This document shows, piece after piece, positions 15,616 to 23,815 of a DNA stretch of 34,093 nt. The notes beneath the pieces are model-generated. The model made no database searches. It saw only the letters and a list, made by a program, of their open reading frames with translations, and was not told the DNA's origin. The stretch covers positions 1-34,093 of the forward strand of contig JAGVUR010000045.1 of assembly GCA_019136135.1 (NCBI GenBank). Reading direction: 5' to 3'. Each line of letters starts with the position of its first letter. Positions within the stretch are counted from its first letter, which is position 1. Origin of the DNA: Verrucomicrobiota bacterium (lineage in GTDB: Bacteria > Verrucomicrobiota > Lentisphaeria > Oligosphaerales > Oligosphaeraceae). The position numbers and the translations under genes were made by a program.

Positions 15616-17610
15616 ATGCAAAGGAATAACCTGCCGCGCAACCTGGCTGACGATGCCTGGCTCCAACAATTCAAGCCGGAACTGGACAAACGCAGGGACT
15701 TCGTGCTGAAACGAAGACGCGACCTCAGGAAACTCCCCTTCGATTGGCACGAATACTTCGGACTCCATAAAAACAAAGACAAAACATGGAGCTTCCGAGA
15801 ATGGCTCCCTAACGCCGAACGCGTCGCGCTGATCGGATCATTCAATGATTGGAATGAAAACGATCCGGATTTCCAACTGAAGCGAGCGCCCGGCGGAGTC
15901 TGGGAAATCAAACTCCCGCAACATAAGATCCAGCACCTGGACACGTATGGAATCAAGGTCTTCTGGAACGGTGGAGAAGGATTCAGAATCCCGGCAACCG
16001 CAAATCGAGTCGTCAGGCAAAAGACCCAAGACAGCCAGTACGGTGTCGCATTCCACGCCCAAGTCTGGGAGCCACGCGTAAAATACCGTTGGAAACACCA
16101 AGCCCCAAAGCACCTCAACCCAATCATCTACGAGGCGCACGTGGGAATGGCACAAGAAAAGGAAGGCGTTGGGACCTATAACGAATTCACAGAAAAGATC
16201 CTGCCCAGAATCGCACGCGCAGGATACAACACGATCCAATTGATGGGAATCCAACAACACCCGTTCTACGGTTCCTTCGGCTACCATGTCTCAAGCTTCT
16301 TCGCGCCTTGCGACCTATTCGGAACGCCGGACGACCTCAAAAAGCTCGTCGATACCGCCCATGGATTAGGCCTCAAGGTCGTGATGGACATCGTCCACTC
16401 CCATGCCGTCAAAAATGAAATCGAAGGCATCGGCTTCCAGGATGGAACAGAATACCTCTATTGCCACGCAGGCCAGCGAGGATGGCACCCAGCATGGGAT
16501 TCAAGGTGCTTCGACTACGGGAAAGACGCAACCTGCAGATTCCTGCTCTCAAACTGCAAATATTGGCTCGAAGTATTCCGCTTCGATGGATTCAGGTTCG
16601 ATGGCGTCACGTCGATGCTGTACCACGACCATGGACTCTTCAGGACGTTCAACTCCTATGAAGACTATTTCAGTGGGAACTTGGACCTCGATGCATTCGC
16701 ATACCTCGCCCTCGCCAATGACCTGATCCATGAAATCGATCCCAACGCCTGGACCTTCGCGGAAGATGTCTCGGGACTCCCGGGCCTCGCGGCGCCAATC
16801 CCGCAAGGCGGAGCGGCCTTCGATTTCAGATTGGCAATGGGAGTCACAGACCTGTGGTTCAAGCTGACAGATATCCCTGACGAGCACTGGGATCTCTATA
16901 AGCTCTGGTACGAACTGATCAACAGAAGACAAGATGAACGAACTGTCGCCTATCTCGAATGCCACGACCAAGCCATGGTCGGAGGACAATCCTTCATCTT
17001 CAAACTGATCGGAATCGATATCTATACGCAAATGCACGTCGGCTCAAAATCACTCGCAGTCGACAGGGGGATCGCACTCCATAAAATGGCGCGGCTGATC
17101 ACGCTCGCCACAGCCGGACACGGATACCTCAACTTTATGGGCAATGAGTTCGGGCATCCGGAATGGATCGATTTTCCAAGGGAAGGCAACAACTGGTCGT
17201 ACCATCACGCTAGACGGCAATGGTCGCTCCGAGACAACGATGAACTTCGGTTCAAACCGCTCGCCGATTTCGACCAGCAGATGCTCAGCACGATCACTAA
17301 CAATCGGGAATTCTTCAACCACGTGCCAGAATTGATCTGGCTCGACCAGGATGCCAAAATCATCGTCTTCAAAAGAAGCAACCTAGTCTTCGCATTCAAC
17401 TTCCATCCTACTCAATCACAACCACAATTCCAAGTCCGATTCCCAGAACCAGCCAAATTCACCCCAATCCTCGATACGGATTCGGAACTCTTCAATGGAT
17501 TTGGACGAATCGGACACGACTGGACCGCCAAAACCTCCGAAAAAGACGGAAACCACGTCCTCAATCTCTACCTCCCGTGCAGAACGGCACTCGTTCTGTC
17601 CAAATCATAA
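15616..17610 (+). CDS. glgB: 1,4-alpha-glucan branching enzyme, eukaryote-like (GH13_8)
   Basis: 664 residues: an N-terminal CBM48 domain (about 45-130, FREWLPNAERVALIGSFNDW), a GH13 (beta/alpha)8 barrel and a C-terminal beta domain. It cuts alpha-1,4 linkages and rejoins the chain by alpha-1,6 bonds in glycogen. Conserved GH13 regions are clear: MDIVHSH (257-263), GFRFDGVTSM with nucleophile Asp329, FAEDVSGLPG with acid/base Glu383, and ECHDQAMVGG with Asp451. The wording of these motifs (VTSMLYHDHG, AEDVSG, CHDQA) matches the eukaryotic/GH13_8 branch and not the usual bacterial GH13_9. The CapA-like gene ends nine bases upstream and the cupin gene begins 24 bases downstream. The ATG lacks a Shine-Dalgarno site, so translation may be coupled to the gene before it. 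Confidence 0.95.
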   Translation: MQRNNLPRNLADDAWLQQFKPELDKRRDFVLKRRRDLRKLPFDWHEYFGLHKNKDKTWSFREWLPNAERVALIGSFNDWNENDPDFQLKRAPGGVWEIKLPQHKIQHLDTYGIKVFWNGGEGFRIPATANRVVRQKTQDSQYGVAFHAQVWEPRVKYRWKHQAPKHLNPIIYEAHVGMAQEKEGVGTYNEFTEKILPRIARAGYNTIQLMGIQQHPFYGSFGYHVSSFFAPCDLFGTPDDLKKLVDTAHGLGLKVVMDIVHSHAVKNEIEGIGFQDGTEYLYCHAGQRGWHPAWDSRCFDYGKDATCRFLLSNCKYWLEVFRFDGFRFDGVTSMLYHDHGLFRTFNSYEDYFSGNLDLDAFAYLALANDLIHEIDPNAWTFAEDVSGLPGLAAPIPQGGAAFDFRLAMGVTDLWFKLTDIPDEHWDLYKLWYELINRRQDERTVAYLECHDQAMVGGQSFIFKLIGIDIYTQMHVGSKSLAVDRGIALHKMARLITLATAGHGYLNFMGNEFGHPEWIDFPREGNNWSYHHARRQWSLRDNDELRFKPLADFDQQMLSTITNNREFFNHVPELIWLDQDAKIIVFKRSNLVFAFNFHPTQSQPQFQVRFPEPAKFTPILDTDSELFNGFGRIGHDWTAKTSEKDGNHVLNLYLPCRTALVLSKS

Positions 17611-17634
17611 GCTTTCTTCCACAGGAACATCACT

Positions 17635-17988
17635 ATGATCAAACTCGCAGGAACCTACGAACTCGAAACCCGTAAAAACATGAAGGGCGGACCAGGCGAA
17701 GTAACACTCGAAAAATTCTTCCTCAAAGAAGACTTCGGCGGCGGACAGCGTGTCAGAGTCTGCTCAAAGCTCATCCTCCCGCCCGGATCGGGAATCGGAC
17801 TCCATGCGCACGAAGGCGAAGACGAAATCTATATCGTCACGAAAGGACGCGGAAAAGTCAACGACAATGGAACAATCGCCGAAATCACGGTCGGTGATAC
17901 GGTCCTCACAGGAAAGGGAAACTCCCACGCCGTCGAATGCGTCGGCGATGAAACCCTCGAAATCATCGCACTCGTCGTAACTTACTAA
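17635..17988 (+). CDS. Small cupin-domain protein
   Basis: A 117-residue single-domain cupin (cupin_2, PF07883). Motif 1 is GIGLHAHEGEDEIYIVTKGRG (His57, His59, Glu64) and motif 2 is GDTVLTGKGNSHAVEC with His98, so the full metal-binding set is present. Small cupins can be sugar isomerases, dioxygenases or ligand sensors; nothing here decides between them. It sits between glgB (24 bases upstream) and the Nudix gene (20 bases downstream), which suggests a role in carbohydrate metabolism. It has a fair ribosome site (AGGA about nine bases before the ATG), unlike most genes of this block. Confidence 0.88.
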   Translation: MIKLAGTYELETRKNMKGGPGEVTLEKFFLKEDFGGGQRVRVCSKLILPPGSGIGLHAHEGEDEIYIVTKGRGKVNDNGTIAEITVGDTVLTGKGNSHAVECVGDETLEIIALVVTY

Positions 17989-18008
17989 GTATTGCTTAAT
18001 TACATCCT

Positions 18009-18557
18009 ATGAAAATCACGGGAACGACTACCCTTGCGGAAGGAAAATTCATCCGCCTTGAACTCCAATCCTTTCAGGACGGCCAAGGAAAGAACCGCAA
18101 ATGGGAAGCCGCCCAACGAATCAATGCGCAGGCCGCGGTCTATATCGTCGCGCGCCTGCGACCTTCAGATAAAATCGTGCTGGTGAGACAATTCAGACCG
18201 CCAGTCAACGCCTTCTGCATCGAATGCCCTGCCGGACTTGTCGAACCCGGCGAATCGCCTGCGCAAACCGCAATCCGCGAACTCATCGAGGAAACTGGAT
18301 TCCATGGCAAGCTGATCTCGATAACACCACCAGCAGCAAGTTCACCAGGACTGACCGGCGAACTCGTCTCGATCGCTTTCCTGGATATCGACGAAACAGC
18401 CGAAGAAAACCAAAAGCCAAAACAACACCTCGATGCAAACGAAGCAATTCAAGTCTTCACCATCCCAAGAAAAAAGCTCCCCGATTTCCTAAAACAACAA
18501 CACGAAAAGGGAGACGTCATCGACTCAAGGCTAGAAATCCTCGCCGCGCTTGGTTGA
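18009..18557 (+). CDS. Nudix hydrolase, ADP-ribose/ADP-sugar pyrophosphatase type
   Basis: A 182-residue Nudix protein. The complete Nudix box GX5EX7REUXEEXGU is at 76-98 (GLVEPGE, IRELIEETGF), with the catalytic Glu pair. The region before it (VLVRQFRPPVNAFCIECPAG) is typical of ADP-ribose and ADP-sugar pyrophosphatases such as NudF and human NUDT5. Next to a branching enzyme, hydrolysis of ADP-glucose is plausible: it would limit glycogen synthesis. This is inference from context. The ATG has no Shine-Dalgarno site; CTTAATTA lies six bases before it, as at 9446. It is the last gene of the block, and no clear terminator follows. Confidence 0.9.
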   Translation: MKITGTTTLAEGKFIRLELQSFQDGQGKNRKWEAAQRINAQAAVYIVARLRPSDKIVLVRQFRPPVNAFCIECPAGLVEPGESPAQTAIRELIEETGFHGKLISITPPAASSPGLTGELVSIAFLDIDETAEENQKPKQHLDANEAIQVFTIPRKKLPDFLKQQHEKGDVIDSRLEILAALG

Positions 18558-18585
18558 CCAAACTTCCACAAGTTGAGAAAAAATC

Positions 18586-18895
18586 AGGTGCGGGCACCCA
18601 GGGTGCTCGTACTCAAGGAATGTCGCCGCTAAAGCGGCGAAACATGACAAAGCCCCAGCCAGGCAGTCGCCCAGATTTGCCCTGCTGCGGAGCGGGACGG
18701 ATCCAGGTACGGGCACCCAGGGTGATCGTACTCAAGCGGTTTCGCCGCTTAAGCGGCGAAACATGACAAAGCCCCAGTTGGGCGGGCCGGGCGGTTTTGC
18801 GCTGCTTCAGAAGAAGACAGTTTTAGGTACGGGCACCCGGGGTGATCGTACTCAGGCGGTTTCGCCGCTTAAACGGCGAAAAACGGCGCATCCAT
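18586..18895. repeat. Tandem ~120-bp repeat with palindromes
   Basis: Units start at 18586, 18705 and 18825 (spacing 119 and 120). Each begins AGGT[A/G]CGGGCACCC, contains a small palindrome of the GCACCC/GGGTGC type, then GTACTCA, and then a TCGCCGCT/AGCGGCGA hairpin: 18623-18640; a perfect 20-bp palindrome at 18741-18760; one mismatch at 18861-18880. The first two then share AACATGACAAAGCCCCAG. The third unit is cut short and runs into the 9-bp satellite. There is no coding sign. This resembles a REP/BIME-type intergenic element; no transposase is near. Confidence 0.85.
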
Positions 18896-18967
18896 AGGTC
18901 AGACAGGTCAGACAGGTCGGACAGGTCGGACAGGTCGGACAGGTCGGACAGGTCGGACAGGTCAGAC
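18896..18967. repeat. 9-bp satellite, eight copies
   Basis: Eight exact-length copies of AGGTC[A/G]GAC. The first two and the last copy have A; the five inner copies have G. It is contiguous with no spacers, so it is not a CRISPR array. Nine bases is a multiple of three, but no gene covers it. Confidence 0.95.
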
Positions 18968-18980
18968 GGGTCATTCATAA

Positions 18981-19026
18981 TTCAGCATTCATAATTCAAG
19001 ACAGTTTCAGGTACGGGCACCCGGGG
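18981..19026. repeat. 46-bp direct repeat, copy A
   Basis: Identical over 46 bases to 19560-19605. It starts TTCAGCATTCATAATTC and ends in the GTACGGGCACCCGGGG head of the 120-bp element. So a fourth head of that element is present here, without its hairpin part. Confidence 0.9.
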
Positions 19027-19478
19027 CGCTCATGCTTAACCGATTCGTAAATTTACGTGGAGGATGTGGAACTTTTGTCTCAAGGCACCCCTTGTCAGGT
19101 CAGGCTAAGGGCAGGGATCCCAGATCGAAGTTTGATTACTTTTATTTCGTACTCAAATAGGTATGGAAAAATGACCTACTAATCGATTGAAGTCATCAAG
19201 AATCATCCGGATTACCTAATGGGTTGCTATTCTGGATGATTAACGATGTTTGTCAATGATTGTGCATGATTCTTGCTTGAAATTTTCCTAAAAAACGCGA
19301 TTTTTTAGTGTTGCAAATAAGGCTTTAGCCCACCCAACCGTAAGGGGGCCTCCGCCCCTAAATGTAGTGCGCGCGAGGAAGCGAAAGAAGTTGAGGCTGG
19401 CGGTGAAGCAGGTTTGGGGTCAGAAGGGTCAGACGGAGCCTCCTTCGCACTTTGCACTACGGCGGACAGGGCGGACGG
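19027..19478. other. Intergenic stretch without recognisable gene
   Basis: Between the two 46-bp direct repeats I see no credible gene or known RNA. Small features are a perfect 12-bp palindrome CGTAAATTTACG at 19046-19057, a G+C-rich inverted repeat GGGGGCCTCCGCCCC around 19345-19359, and GTAGTGC near 19364 facing GCACTAC near 19454-19460. The A+T content of 19130-19320 is higher than in the flanks. A decayed insertion between direct repeats is possible but unproven. Confidence 0.4.
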
Positions 19479-19570
19479 AGCATTCAGCTTTCAGCATTCA
19501 GCTTTCAGCATTCAGCTTTCAGCATTCAGCTTTCAGCATTCAGCTTTCAGCATTCAGCTTTCAGCATTCA
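19479..19570. repeat. 14-bp satellite, six and a half copies
   Basis: Six perfect copies of AGCATTCAGCTTTC (19479-19562) and a partial seventh that passes into the 46-bp direct repeat copy B. No spacers are present. The open frame through it (a Ser/Phe/Gln-rich repeat) has no other support. Confidence 0.95.
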
Positions 19571-19605
19571 TAATTCAAGACAGTTTCAGGTACGGGCACC
19601 CGGGG
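19560..19605. repeat. 46-bp direct repeat, copy B
   Basis: A perfect match to 18981-19026, ending in the head of the 120-bp element (fifth head, continuing to about 19617). The GCACCC/GGGTGC palindrome inside it lies about 50 bases past the end of nagA and could act as a weak transcription end signal. Confidence 0.9.
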
Positions 19606-19656
19606 TGCTCATACTCAAACTGCTTTTCCGGGATTATTTTCGGCCTCCCATCGTCA

Positions 19657-20808
19657 CTAAGGAGCTGGGCAATCCTTTGCAATCCAGGTTTCCTTGACGT
19701 TGAAATTCTTGTCCATAAGTACGAAATCGGCCCTGTATCCTGGTTCGATCCTCCCCAGATCCGAAAAGCCCAGTGTCCGCGCCTGGTTCCAGGAAGTCAC
19801 CTTGACCAGTTCCTTCAGAGGCAATCCTGTCACCTCATAGAGGTTTTTCAGGCCTTGGTTGTAGAGCAACGTCGAACCTGCCACGGCACCTGTAGAGGCG
19901 ACTCTTGCGATTCCGTCCTTGACGATGACCTCCAGGCCACCCAGGACGGAGGGACCATCGCCGAGTCCTGACGCACGCATGGCATCCGTGATCAACTGCA
20001 ATCGCTCGATATTCTTGACCTTGAAGATAAAGCGAAGCATCGGCGGCTGGATATGGAACTTGTCCCCAATCAATTCCAAGTTGAAATCATCGATTTCCAG
20101 CCCGGCGCCCACTGCTCCAAAGGCGAGGTGGTGCATTGGAGTAATCGTATTGCAGAAGTGGCTGAAGTCGCGCACGCCGTTTCGCAGTGCTTCCAGCATC
20201 GTTTCGTAATCGGCTTCGCTATGGCTGACGCTAGGCACGATTCCCGCGCCTCGGAGGCGTTGGGCGAAATCCATCGCCCCTGGGAGTTCGGGAGCGAAGG
20301 TGACTTTTCGGACCGGGCAAATCGCATTCAACGCCATGACCTCAAGGAAATCCGGGTTGCGCAGGAAGTTGGGATTTTGGGCTCCTGCCTTAGTTGGATT
20401 GATGTAGGGACCTTCCAGGTGCATGCCCAGGATTCTTGCGCCATCGGCCTCGGGATCGTTCATCACGGCTGCGGCATTCTTGCAGCAGACTTCAAGTTCC
20501 TCGAAGCTCAAGGTCAACGTCGTCACCAGCAAGCTCGTCACGCCATCCTTGCGCTTGTCACGGGTCATCGTCACTATCGCAGACGGATCGGGATCCGTGA
20601 AATCGACTCCTGAACGCCCATGGGCATGGACGTCAATGAATCCCGGCAACAACATCAGGCCGCCGCAATTGATCTCGGCATCGGCGCTGGGCAACGTCAT
20701 GCTCGGCATCGTCACCTGGCTGATGCGTCCATCCGTAACCAAAACCGAACCCCCAACAATGTCAACGCCGGGGGATATCACATGCGCATTCCTATACAAA
20801 GTCCTCAT
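19657..20808 (-). CDS. nagA: N-acetylglucosamine-6-phosphate deacetylase
   Basis: A 383-residue amidohydrolase that removes acetate from N-acetylglucosamine-6-phosphate to give glucosamine-6-phosphate in amino-sugar use and cell-wall recycling. Visible family features: HAH at 61-63, HLEGP with Glu132, His196 in VSHSEAD, His217 in SHFCNTITPMHH and the catalytic Asp275 in LITDAM. These correspond to the active-site set of E. coli NagA. GAGG lies nine bases before the ATG. It is 18 bases downstream of araB and so probably translated from the same message. No nagB is in the window. Confidence 0.95.
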   Translation of the reverse strand: MRTLYRNAHVISPGVDIVGGSVLVTDGRISQVTMPSMTLPSADAEINCGGLMLLPGFIDVHAHGRSGVDFTDPDPSAIVTMTRDKRKDGVTSLLVTTLTLSFEELEVCCKNAAAVMNDPEADGARILGMHLEGPYINPTKAGAQNPNFLRNPDFLEVMALNAICPVRKVTFAPELPGAMDFAQRLRGAGIVPSVSHSEADYETMLEALRNGVRDFSHFCNTITPMHHLAFGAVGAGLEIDDFNLELIGDKFHIQPPMLRFIFKVKNIERLQLITDAMRASGLGDGPSVLGGLEVIVKDGIARVASTGAVAGSTLLYNQGLKNLYEVTGLPLKELVKVTSWNQARTLGFSDLGRIEPGYRADFVLMDKNFNVKETWIAKDCPAP

Positions 20809-20826
20809 CGTGCAAATCCTCTTTTT

Positions 20827-22473
20827 TCATTGGCGTATCTTAAGAAGCTCTTTCATCACTGACGCATGATTTCCAAATCCGAAGCTATCGTGAAGCTCGC
20901 AATACACCTTGTACAATTGATCGTAAACAACTTTGGCGGACGACACAGGCCTGTAAACCTCCTCCTTGAAGGAGCAAACCCTTTTTTGAGCCGCTGGCAC
21001 GTCGGGATAGATCCCCGCCGCGACCATAGCCATAATCGCGGCTCCAAGGGCACAGGTTTGCGACGATGCCGAAATCATCATCGTCCGCCCCAGGACATCG
21101 GCATAGATTTGCATAAACAACGGATTCTTCTCGGCGATTCCTCCGCAAGCGACGACTTCCCGCACATCGACTCCGTACTCTTCCAGCCGATCCAGGATCC
21201 GCCTCGCCCCGAATGCCGTCGCTTCCAGAAGGCAACGGTAGATTTCCGCCTGGGTAGTCTGGAGCGTCAATCCGACGATCAAGCCCGTCAACCTCGCATC
21301 GGCCAGGATGCTTCGGTTTCCGTTTTGCCAATCCAAAGCCATCAATCCGCTTTGCCCCGGCTTCAGTTTTGCTGCCTGTTCCTCCAACCGGGCGAACATC
21401 GATGCGTCGCCCCCACAGACTTTCTCGATAAACCAATTGAAAATGTCTCCGACCGCAGACTGCCCCGCCTCAATCCCCTTCATGCCAGGCACGATGGAAC
21501 CATCCACGATCCCGCATACCCCGGGAATCTGATCAACGTCAGCCCCAACCAAGACGTCGCAAACAGAAGTGCCGATGATCTTGACCATCCTGCCAGCCCC
21601 GACACCCGCGCCAACGGCACCAAGATGTGCGTCAAATGCACCGACGGCAACAGGAATCCCAGCAGGCAAACCCAGCTTCCTGGACCATTCCTCGCTTAAC
21701 TTGCCCGCTTGATGATCGCTGGAGTACGCCCTGGAGGGCAAGCGATTACGATACTCGCCGAGACGAGGATCAATCGATGCCCAGAACGACGAGTCCGGAA
21801 AACCGCCCCAACTCTCATTGAACATCGCCTTGTGACCCGCCGCGCAAACGCTGAACTTCATGTCATCAACGCAATCAATGCCACATAGCAACGCAGGAAG
21901 GTAATCGGCCATCTCAAGCCAAATGTATGCAGCGTCAAATACTTGAGGGTCAACGTTCAAACAATGAAATACCTTCGAAAAATACCATTCGGAGGAATAG
22001 GTTCCACCACAGATCGACAGGTATTCGGGACGGATTTCCTTCGCCTTGCGAGTAATCAGCTCAGCTTCCGCAACAGACGAATGATCCTTCCACATCCATG
22101 CCTTCGCATTCAAATTGTCACGGAATTCCTCCCGGAAAGCGAGCGGCTTCAGGTTTTCATCCACGGGCATCGGCGTCGAACCCGTCGTATCAATCCCGAC
22201 TCCTATCACGGAGTCAATGCTGAAGGCCGGATTCTTCTCCACCGCATCCAGCAACGCCATCGGCACGACGGCACACAAGCCATCGACGAAATCCTTGGGA
22301 TCCTGCCGGGCAACGTGGGGATTCGAAGCACTCCCGAATACGCCCTTGTCACCACAACGGTACCCCCAGACACCAACGCCAGCCTCGTGACCAGTCGCGC
22401 AATCGATCACAACGCAACGAACGGCATTGCTCCCAAAATCCAATCCGATAGCGTAACTTTCTCCAGCTTGCAT
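20827..22473 (-). CDS. araB: L-ribulokinase
   Basis: A 548-residue FGGY-family kinase that phosphorylates L-ribulose in L-arabinose use. It follows E. coli AraB closely in its key segments: AIGLDFGSNAVRC (phosphate-binding start), GVGIDTTGSTPMPVD, WMWKDHSSVAEAELIT, GGTYSSEWYFSKV, GAFDAHLGAVGAG with the catalytic Asp, IIGTSVCDVLV and VACGGIAEKNPLFMQ. The start has only a weak AGAGAG ribosome site. The gene is 18 bases from nagA. A likely terminator lies upstream between it and the oxidoreductase gene, so araB-nagA may have its own promoter. The arabinose partners araA and araD are not in the window. Confidence 0.93.
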   Translation of the reverse strand: MQAGESYAIGLDFGSNAVRCVVIDCATGHEAGVGVWGYRCGDKGVFGSASNPHVARQDPKDFVDGLCAVVPMALLDAVEKNPAFSIDSVIGVGIDTTGSTPMPVDENLKPLAFREEFRDNLNAKAWMWKDHSSVAEAELITRKAKEIRPEYLSICGGTYSSEWYFSKVFHCLNVDPQVFDAAYIWLEMADYLPALLCGIDCVDDMKFSVCAAGHKAMFNESWGGFPDSSFWASIDPRLGEYRNRLPSRAYSSDHQAGKLSEEWSRKLGLPAGIPVAVGAFDAHLGAVGAGVGAGRMVKIIGTSVCDVLVGADVDQIPGVCGIVDGSIVPGMKGIEAGQSAVGDIFNWFIEKVCGGDASMFARLEEQAAKLKPGQSGLMALDWQNGNRSILADARLTGLIVGLTLQTTQAEIYRCLLEATAFGARRILDRLEEYGVDVREVVACGGIAEKNPLFMQIYADVLGRTMMISASSQTCALGAAIMAMVAAGIYPDVPAAQKRVCSFKEEVYRPVSSAKVVYDQLYKVYCELHDSFGFGNHASVMKELLKIRQ

Positions 22474-22527
22474 TTCGACTCTCTTCTTATGCTGACTTAT
22501 TCAACCAAGAAAACCAAGAAAACCAAG

Positions 22528-22572
22528 AAAATGGCCGCGCCATAAGTTGACTTTTGACGACGCGACCATTTT
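22528..22572 (-). terminator. Likely terminator between the oxidoreductase gene and araB
   Basis: On the minus strand AAAATGGTCGCG (22572-22561) pairs with CGCGGCCATTTT (22539-22528), 12 bp with one G-U pair, followed by a T-rich stretch. The T-rich stretch is a threefold TTTTCTTGG repeat, so the T-run is interrupted. Termination may be partial. Confidence 0.5.
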
Positions 22573-22595
22573 CCACGGCGACCGGATCGCCCTAC

Positions 22596-23753
22596 TTACT
22601 TGTCCTGCGACTTGGCGAAATCAACATCGCCCACGGCGACCGTGGCAGGCTTGACGTACTTGGAATTGGCAATCAATCCCTTCAAGTGCTTTTCGTACAT
22701 GGCGGGATCCATCGGCAATTCGACGCGCTTGCCGGTCATCATCGAGTACAGCATGGCATTCGCCAACTCAACGGAATTGATCCCTTCCGCGCCAGGAGCG
22801 ATCAATGGCGCGCCATCCAAGATCGCTGCCACGAAATTCTTCTTGATTCCGATGTGCTGCTCCCCGTTGCCGCTGACCGGGATGTCGATATTCCACACTG
22901 GCGGGACGCCCCAGATATTCGGGGTTTCCTTGGAGAAGACGTCTGCCGGGACTTCATTGCGCGTGAATGTCAGCTTTCCGCCTTCGCAAACCAACTTCCC
23001 CTTGGTTCCGATGATTTCGAGTCGATTTGTCCCCGGCGCTTCGCCGGTTGTCGTGACGAACACGCCTGTCGCTCCACTGGGATATTCCAAAATTGCCGTG
23101 ATGTCGTCTTCGACTTCGATGTCATGGTACTTTCCGATTCCTCCGATTGCCGTGATTGCGGAGGGCATTCCGCAGAGCCACTGGAAGAGGTCCAGGTTGT
23201 GCGGGCATTGGTTGAAGAGGACGCCGCCGCCTTCGCCGGCCCAAGTCGCGCGCCAGCCACCCGAGCGGTAGTAGGCCTCGCTCCTGAACCAAGTCGTGAT
23301 GATCCAGTTGGTTCTTTGGATTGTTCCAAGCTCGCCGGCCTCGATCAGTTCCTTGACCTTGATGTAGTGGGGATCGGTGCGTTGGTTGAACATGGCGCAG
23401 AACACGAGTTCGGGATGCGCCAGGTGCGCGTCAATCAGCCGCTGGGCATCCGCCTTGTGAACGGAAATCGGCTTTTCGGTCAGCACATGCACGCCATTGT
23501 TCAGCGCATCGATGCCGATCGTCGTATGGGCGTAGTGCGGCGTTGCGATAAGAATCGCGTCAACATCCCCGCTGCGGATCATTTCAGCACTATCGACGTA
23601 ACCTTTGACCTTGGGGTATTTCGCCAACTTCGAGGCATCGATGTCGCAAACCGCACCCAGTTCGCAACGAGGAATTTTCCCATCGAGAATATGGCTGATG
23701 TGCCCCGACCCCATAATACCCAATCCTACTACACCTAAACGTACCTTGTCCAT
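22596..23753 (-). CDS. Gfo/Idh/MocA-family oxidoreductase
   Basis: A 385-residue cytoplasmic NAD(P)-dependent sugar or inositol dehydrogenase-type protein. The Rossmann start is RLGVVGLGIMGSGH. The catalytic Lys is in LTEKP (93-95), and the second half carries NQCPHNLDLFQWL, the usual histidine-bearing helix. The C-terminal domain is the family beta-sheet. AAGGA lies nine bases before the ATG. It is 62 bases downstream of the kinase gene, so they could share a transcript, and upstream of araB-nagA. The substrate is unknown; oxidation of a sugar or sugar acid fits the neighbours. A near full-length open frame on the opposite strand is a codon-usage shadow. Confidence 0.9.
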   Translation of the reverse strand: MDKVRLGVVGLGIMGSGHISHILDGKIPRCELGAVCDIDASKLAKYPKVKGYVDSAEMIRSGDVDAILIATPHYAHTTIGIDALNNGVHVLTEKPISVHKADAQRLIDAHLAHPELVFCAMFNQRTDPHYIKVKELIEAGELGTIQRTNWIITTWFRSEAYYRSGGWRATWAGEGGGVLFNQCPHNLDLFQWLCGMPSAITAIGGIGKYHDIEVEDDITAILEYPSGATGVFVTTTGEAPGTNRLEIIGTKGKLVCEGGKLTFTRNEVPADVFSKETPNIWGVPPVWNIDIPVSGNGEQHIGIKKNFVAAILDGAPLIAPGAEGINSVELANAMLYSMMTGKRVELPMDPAMYEKHLKGLIANSKYVKPATVAVGDVDFAKSQDK

Positions 23754-23815
23754 CGTTCTTTTCCTTGCATTGTGTTGTTGTTATCAGGCGACGACCTGGG
23801 AACCGCCGCCAACTG

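Noticed and set aside
18896..19570. CRISPR array
   Set aside because: The 9-bp and 14-bp repeats are contiguous without spacers, units are far too short, and no cas gene is present.
19367..19573. Short frames through the 14-bp satellite
   Set aside because: The translation is just the repeat; there is no start signal or similarity.
22554..23738. 394-codon open frame opposite the Gfo/Idh/MocA gene
   Set aside because: It is a shadow of a clearly assigned gene, with no ribosome site and no family features.
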